Source: a bacterium
GTDB lineage: Bacteria > Verrucomicrobiota > Verrucomicrobiia > Chthoniobacterales > Terrimicrobiaceae
Reading direction: 5' to 3'
NCBI GenBank assembly: GCA_009920585.1
Contig: RFZT01000011.1
Span: forward strand, 1-21,689
DNA: 21,689 nt
The position numbers and the translations under genes were made by a program. The notes beneath the pieces were generated by a model that made no database searches, was not told the origin of the DNA, and saw nothing but the letters and a program-made list of their open reading frames with translations. Positions 18,069 through 21,689 of this stretch are shown piece by piece. The first letter of the stretch is position 1. Every line of letters begins with the position of its first letter.

Positions 18069-19325
18069 TCAATGCGCTAACGAATTTTGATCGAAACTGA
18101 GGGGATCGAGCACAGGCAGACCGGTTTCCAAACAGGCGTCCACGAGATCGCGGATATGCTGGAAGGGGAGCCATGCGGGAATGACGACCCCCGCAACGCC
18201 ACCTCGTAATTTTGCAATCTGACCGATATTTTTTCGCACCTCGTCGAGAGCAATACCGTCCATTCCCCCAAGGATATTTTCCGGCAAGAGAACTCCCCCA
18301 TTTGCTAAGAGGAGCGGAGCATGACTTTGAAATGGCACTGGATCGCTCCCAGGCGCATCTTGGTAATACTTGCTTCCGACAAACAGTGTAAGGGCATCGC
18401 CGGTATCGATGGGGATCGTCGGATGACTTTCAGATCCTAGAGGAATGACGCCATCGGTGGTGAATATCTCGCGATCCAGTGCAAGATCAGCCGAGGCATC
18501 CAGAAAAATCCGCGCCCCACGGGCCTGAGCATAGCGAAGCGAATCCATATAGGTTTCCCTCGGCATGAGATCCGTCGCGTCCGCTGGAACATCACGAGAC
18601 TGAGTGAGGACAATGAAGGGGAATTGCTTGTAGGCCATGTAGTCCGACAAGCGACGTAGCATCGAGGGATCCGAGGCCGGTTGGTAATCATCCAGCATGA
18701 AAATCAACCCCGAGGTAGCGATATTTTTCATCCCATAGAAATCCAGAAGGATATCGGAGAAAATCATAGCTAAGGACGCGTCTCCTAGGAGGGAGGCAAA
18801 AGCGAATCTGTTGCCAATTCTCCACGCGAGCGGCAAAGTGGCGCGACCGGAAACGACCTCAGCCAGAATGGTCGAATCCTTCAGTGATGTTGGAAAAAAA
18901 GGATCCAATCGGACAGGCCATGCGGCATCCCTATAATGAACGATCGCCTTCTCGATCGGTTGGGTCTTTGAAGTGTCTATCCCTGGGCCGTTCACAGCGT
19001 GCCCGACACACATGAGCGGTTTTTTGGTGCGCTGCAAAATCCTCACGCATTCGGGGCTGAGCGCAGGCGAGCCAGCGACCCCAACCAGAACGATGAAATC
19101 GGCCGCCTCGATATCCGATACCTGGACCCGTGACGCCTCGATTTTTTTCGCCTCCGCATCGAATCGGGTCAGGCCAATGAGGAGCGGCTCGATCTCGTTC
19201 GTGAGCGAAAATGGTTTTGCGATGGTATCGTAAACAAGCAGGGTTTTTCGCCCATCTTCGGTCCCGGAGGCAGAGGTAAACGGTAAGCTGATCGCCGCAA
19301 TGATAACGAGCGCACCTATTCTCAC
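18069..19325 (-). CDS. Secreted DUF2334-like protein (degenerate polysaccharide deacetylase fold)
   Basis: 418 residues from a GTG at 19325 that overlaps the upstream TGA (GTGA) and has a strong GGAGG 5 nt before it. The frame itself extends to 19424 inside the bcsB-like gene. A signal peptide (VRIGALVIIAAISLPFTSASG) predicts a periplasmic location. The N-terminal part (KTLLVYD, then DFIVLVGVAG) and the C-terminal part (FMLDDYQPASDPSMLRRLSDYM near residue 208, then VLLPENILGGMDG near 343 and VAGVVIPAWLP) follow the order seen in DUF2334 proteins, relatives of NodB-type deacetylases common in exopolysaccharide loci. The Asp pair of the first motif is present (LDD). The HG-x-TH metal motif expected further on is replaced by ARIFLDASADLA, and the usual C-terminal HP motif is also lost. 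It may therefore bind rather than deacetylate the polymer. Confidence 0.68.
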   Translation of the reverse strand: MRIGALVIIAAISLPFTSASGTEDGRKTLLVYDTIAKPFSLTNEIEPLLIGLTRFDAEAKKIEASRVQVSDIEAADFIVLVGVAGSPALSPECVRILQRTKKPLMCVGHAVNGPGIDTSKTQPIEKAIVHYRDAAWPVRLDPFFPTSLKDSTILAEVVSGRATLPLAWRIGNRFAFASLLGDASLAMIFSDILLDFYGMKNIATSGLIFMLDDYQPASDPSMLRRLSDYMAYKQFPFIVLTQSRDVPADATDLMPRETYMDSLRYAQARGARIFLDASADLALDREIFTTDGVIPLGSESHPTIPIDTGDALTLFVGSKYYQDAPGSDPVPFQSHAPLLLANGGVLLPENILGGMDGIALDEVRKNIGQIAKLRGGVAGVVIPAWLPFQHIRDLVDACLETGLPVLDPLSFDQNSLAH

Positions 19326-21640
19326 AGATCCCTCCCCTTGTTTTTGATATCGCGGCGGCGGACGGCCAAGCGCTGCACAAGGAACAAGACGGCCAAAGTG
19401 AAAATAGCTCCAACGATAAGCCATTTGTCTAGGACAGAAGCCAGAACAAGGGCCTCGGTTGTTGCGATTTTTTGAGTTTCGACGTCCTCCTTCGAGACTC
19501 CCGGAGCGAATCCGTGAGTCAACTGCTCGGAGAGCGATACTTCTTGAATGTATCTCACGTCATAGGTGACGATCCGCTTCTGATCGTCGACCGCAGCCAC
19601 AGTACCCGTCAACCGCTCGCCGACCTCGGTATCTGTGAGCATCGCGACCACACTATCTCCGCCGTAACCCGAAACACCTCCGACGGCAGCAAAAATCTCC
19701 CCTTGAGTCCAAGGGGATGGCACCAACTGGGCAAAAGCTATCGAGGGATCGAAGGCATCCACCGAAACAGTCTCCCCTCGGAGGGATAATCTGTCATTTT
19801 TACCATCCGCCGCCTGTATGACGAGGGCTGTTTTTGCTGGCAGGGCCTCACTCCATTGAAGCGCAGACCCTAAAACCAATCCCGAGCGCTTGGCCACACG
19901 CTCCGAAGTAGCGGGTACCCCTGGCGCATAGGTCGCCAACTGGGGCCAGAGGATGGGCATGGTGGCGAGTTGCTTGCCAAGAGTGAGCCCAATGGTCTTG
20001 ATGAGTTCGTCCCGCTCCTTGCTGGGAAGTTCGGGAACAATAAGCGCCGCACGGCGAAGGAAAGCATCCCGCTGGCAAAGGAAACCAATTCGACTCAGAT
20101 CATTGATCTCTAATGGTGCGCTATTGATATCCACCGTGGAAGAGGCCGCAATGTTCAGCCAGGCCCGCTCCTCCACAATGTGCGAGCAATCGGCACGCCC
20201 GATATCCAGATACCCGGAAACACTCAACCTCGAAAGATCCCGTCCCGTGATTCCGGCTGGTATCGCTATGCGACGATGGGTTTGGTTCGAGTTCTCGGGC
20301 GTCAAAGCGACGCTGCCGATGAGCACATCATTGAGCTTCACGTCAAACGCGGATGTTTTTTCTAGATTCCCTGCGTGAGAAAAGTCTAGGTCCACATAGC
20401 TGCGTGAAGTCGTTTGAAAACCGGGAGGGAAATCAAGCGGGCGCTCGCCCGATTGACGAAATAATCCGCGCAGCAACATATTGCCGCCAGTCAAGGAACC
20501 TAGCTTCACAGCCCCCGTTTTAGGCTGCGCCATTTTTTCCTCCATTGGCGAGACAACGGGATCCTCCGTGATGATGAGGGGATTCGACGTGGTGTTTCTT
20601 AATGCGGTCGAACTTCCCACCGTGAGCGCGGCTTTTTCCAGCCCCTCTGCATCGCCGCCACTCAATACCATCCATCTATGCTGGATAGATTTAGGGTCGC
20701 CAGTAATGATCTCAGAAAGAAGTCCCTCTCCATTTTTGAGACCTGCAATGGAGCTTTTCAGTTCGGGGGGCAAATCCACACCAGCGAGGGTTTCCTTTGT
20801 CGCGATAAGGATGCCGTTACGCAATCGGGACTCGGCATCGAAGGCACTCAAATCCGCTGTCGCGATCGATTCCGGTTGGAGGTATCCGGTTTGTCCCATT
20901 CGAGCCGTACAAATCAGAAAAGTCCGCAACTCCGATTCCCCCGCATCCCAAGGCATAAGCACGGAAACAACGGGCTCATGTTTTTTATCTATCTCGAATA
21001 CGCAGTGATCTCTTAAAGAAAGGAGTTGCGGCTCCGTGATCGCATGAGGAAAACGCTGGATCTCCGGAAACAGAGGAACACTCGAGTAAGAAAACCTCAA
21101 AGCACTATTTGGCTCCACCTCCAACCAAGCGGCGGGATTATCCACGTCCCGGCACATCACCTCCGTCGTTTGTAAGAGGCATCCGAGACTGATTCGATTC
21201 CACCCCGGTAGGAGCATACCAGTGTTGACGGGAATCGTGATCGTTTTTTGCTCTTGGGTTTCCCCGTTTTGAGATCCGAGACGCACGCTCGTGAGTTCGC
21301 GATCATTAAGTTTCACACTCAGCGTCGAGACATCCGGTAGGAGAAGCGGCGAGGAGCGGTAACTCAGGACAAGCTCGGTGCCGGGTTCGAAGCGAACGTG
21401 CTCGGGGAGTCGAATCAAGTAGTCGCGTTTTGCCAAAGCCCCATCAAGGCGGTCGTGGCTCGAAAGAAAGAGCGGAACCTCCGCGCGCTGCACTTGCGCT
21501 TTGGATTGCGAGACATTCACAGCCCCTACAGCATCACCCTCTGCCTTCAATGGCGTGCTTATTGAACCTGCCGATAAAGCCGCCAGCGATATTGTGAGAA
21601 GGAACCTACTAAGGTGGAAATTTGTTTTCACGGAGCGCAC
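19322..21640 (-). CDS. BcsB-like periplasmic polysaccharide synthase subunit
   Basis: 772 residues, about the length of E. coli BcsB, the membrane-anchored periplasmic partner of the cellulose synthase BcsA. An N-terminal signal peptide (FLLTISLAALSAGS) precedes two repeated carbohydrate-binding-type modules. Each has the family's cysteine-to-tryptophan motif: EVMCRDVDNPAAWLEV in the first half and ADCSHIVEERAWLNI in the second. Strands such as RLPEHVRFEPGTELVLSYR, VKLNDRELTSVRL and WNRISLGC are typical. A single C-terminal membrane helix (LIVGAIFTLAVLFLV) with a basic RRRDIK tail anchors it in the inner membrane. It is the first gene of the operon visible here. The start is taken as the GTG at 21640; a second GTG at 21631 is possible. 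No BcsA is present, so its synthase partner is presumably the NfrB-like enzyme. Confidence 0.87.
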   Translation of the reverse strand: MRSVKTNFHLSRFLLTISLAALSAGSISTPLKAEGDAVGAVNVSQSKAQVQRAEVPLFLSSHDRLDGALAKRDYLIRLPEHVRFEPGTELVLSYRSSPLLLPDVSTLSVKLNDRELTSVRLGSQNGETQEQKTITIPVNTGMLLPGWNRISLGCLLQTTEVMCRDVDNPAAWLEVEPNSALRFSYSSVPLFPEIQRFPHAITEPQLLSLRDHCVFEIDKKHEPVVSVLMPWDAGESELRTFLICTARMGQTGYLQPESIATADLSAFDAESRLRNGILIATKETLAGVDLPPELKSSIAGLKNGEGLLSEIITGDPKSIQHRWMVLSGGDAEGLEKAALTVGSSTALRNTTSNPLIITEDPVVSPMEEKMAQPKTGAVKLGSLTGGNMLLRGLFRQSGERPLDFPPGFQTTSRSYVDLDFSHAGNLEKTSAFDVKLNDVLIGSVALTPENSNQTHRRIAIPAGITGRDLSRLSVSGYLDIGRADCSHIVEERAWLNIAASSTVDINSAPLEINDLSRIGFLCQRDAFLRRAALIVPELPSKERDELIKTIGLTLGKQLATMPILWPQLATYAPGVPATSERVAKRSGLVLGSALQWSEALPAKTALVIQAADGKNDRLSLRGETVSVDAFDPSIAFAQLVPSPWTQGEIFAAVGGVSGYGGDSVVAMLTDTEVGERLTGTVAAVDDQKRIVTYDVRYIQEVSLSEQLTHGFAPGVSKEDVETQKIATTEALVLASVLDKWLIVGAIFTLAVLFLVQRLAVRRRDIKNKGRDL
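19329..19338 (-). promoter_or_regulatory. Strong ribosome binding site fixing the GTG start at 19325
   Basis: On the minus strand the bases read AGGGGAGGGA, with the GGAGG core at 19331-19335 and a 5-nt spacer to GTG. It lies inside the last codons of the bcsB-like gene. Together with the GTGA stop/start overlap it points to tight translational coupling of the two proteins, and it rules out the longer reading from 19424. Confidence 0.75.
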
Positions 21641-21646
21641 ACTAAA

Positions 21647-21674
21647 GATCCCATGCCCCTCGCGGTATGGGGTC
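21647..21674. promoter_or_regulatory. Inverted repeat just upstream of the bcsB-like start
   Basis: GATCCCAT at 21647-21654 pairs with ATGGGGTC at 21667-21674 (one G-T type mismatch) across a 12-nt loop. On the minus-strand transcript the 3' arm ATGGGATC contains the only Shine-Dalgarno-like GGGA before the GTG at 21640. It could be an operator or a leader hairpin that covers the ribosome binding site. No known riboswitch consensus, including the c-di-GMP type, is recognisable in the 49 bases available. Confidence 0.35.
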
Positions 21675-21689
21675 TTGCCCGACCGTTTT

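Noticed and set aside
16441..21640. Ordinary cellulose (bcs) operon
   Set aside because: Only the BcsB-like subunit fits. There is no BcsA with a PilZ domain, no BcsZ cellulase and no BcsC-length exporter, and the synthase has MshEN domains and sits next to wecB.
21641..21689. c-di-GMP riboswitch upstream of the bcsB-like gene
   Set aside because: The bases available do not match the conserved GEMM elements as I know them; only a simple inverted repeat is visible.

Overview
The window looks like a chromosomal segment of a Gram-negative bacterium. It encodes outer-membrane and periplasmic proteins, an OmpA-type peptidoglycan-binding protein and a GlnD. The protein style (periplasmic TPR proteins, a long GlnD, a double FtsX permease) suggests the PVC group, possibly Verrucomicrobiota; this placement is an inference from protein character, not from a marker gene. 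Gene density is very high and most junctions are 4-nt ATGA/GTGA overlaps. I see no tRNA, rRNA, CRISPR array, insertion sequence or phage gene.

Left part (1-5781). The 3' end of a D-alanyl-D-alanine carboxypeptidase gene (+) converges on a minus-strand pair, uvrA followed by a secreted TPR protein. uvrA is broken: just after the second Walker A motif the reading frame shifts, and about 13 codons normally present in UvrA are missing.

Middle part (5782-12216). A short divergent intergenic region separates uvrA from a plus-strand run of three genes joined by ATGA overlaps: an inner-membrane-anchored OmpA-domain protein, glnD (the PII uridylyltransferase / uridylyl-removing enzyme of nitrogen control) and a large FtsX-type ABC permease with no ATPase gene beside it.

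Right part (12213-21640, all minus strand, reading from right to left). This is a compact six-gene exopolysaccharide-type operon: a BcsB-like periplasmic subunit, a degenerate DUF2334 (deacetylase-like) protein, an NfrA-like TPR plus beta-barrel outer-membrane protein, an NfrB-like family 2 glycosyltransferase with C-terminal MshEN/GspE-N domains, a WecB-type UDP-GlcNAc 2-epimerase, and a single-domain response regulator. My reading is that WecB makes UDP-ManNAc, the NfrB-like enzyme polymerises it and translocates the chain across the inner membrane, BcsB and the DUF2334 protein handle it in the periplasm, and the NfrA-like protein passes it through the outer membrane. This mixes the E. coli Nfr (phage N4 receptor glycan) pathway with a cellulose-type BcsB subunit and is the most interesting system here. 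wecB carries the same kind of lesion as uvrA: a frame change plus about 16 missing codons. The two similar short deletions in conserved genes need to be resolved as real mutations or assembly errors.
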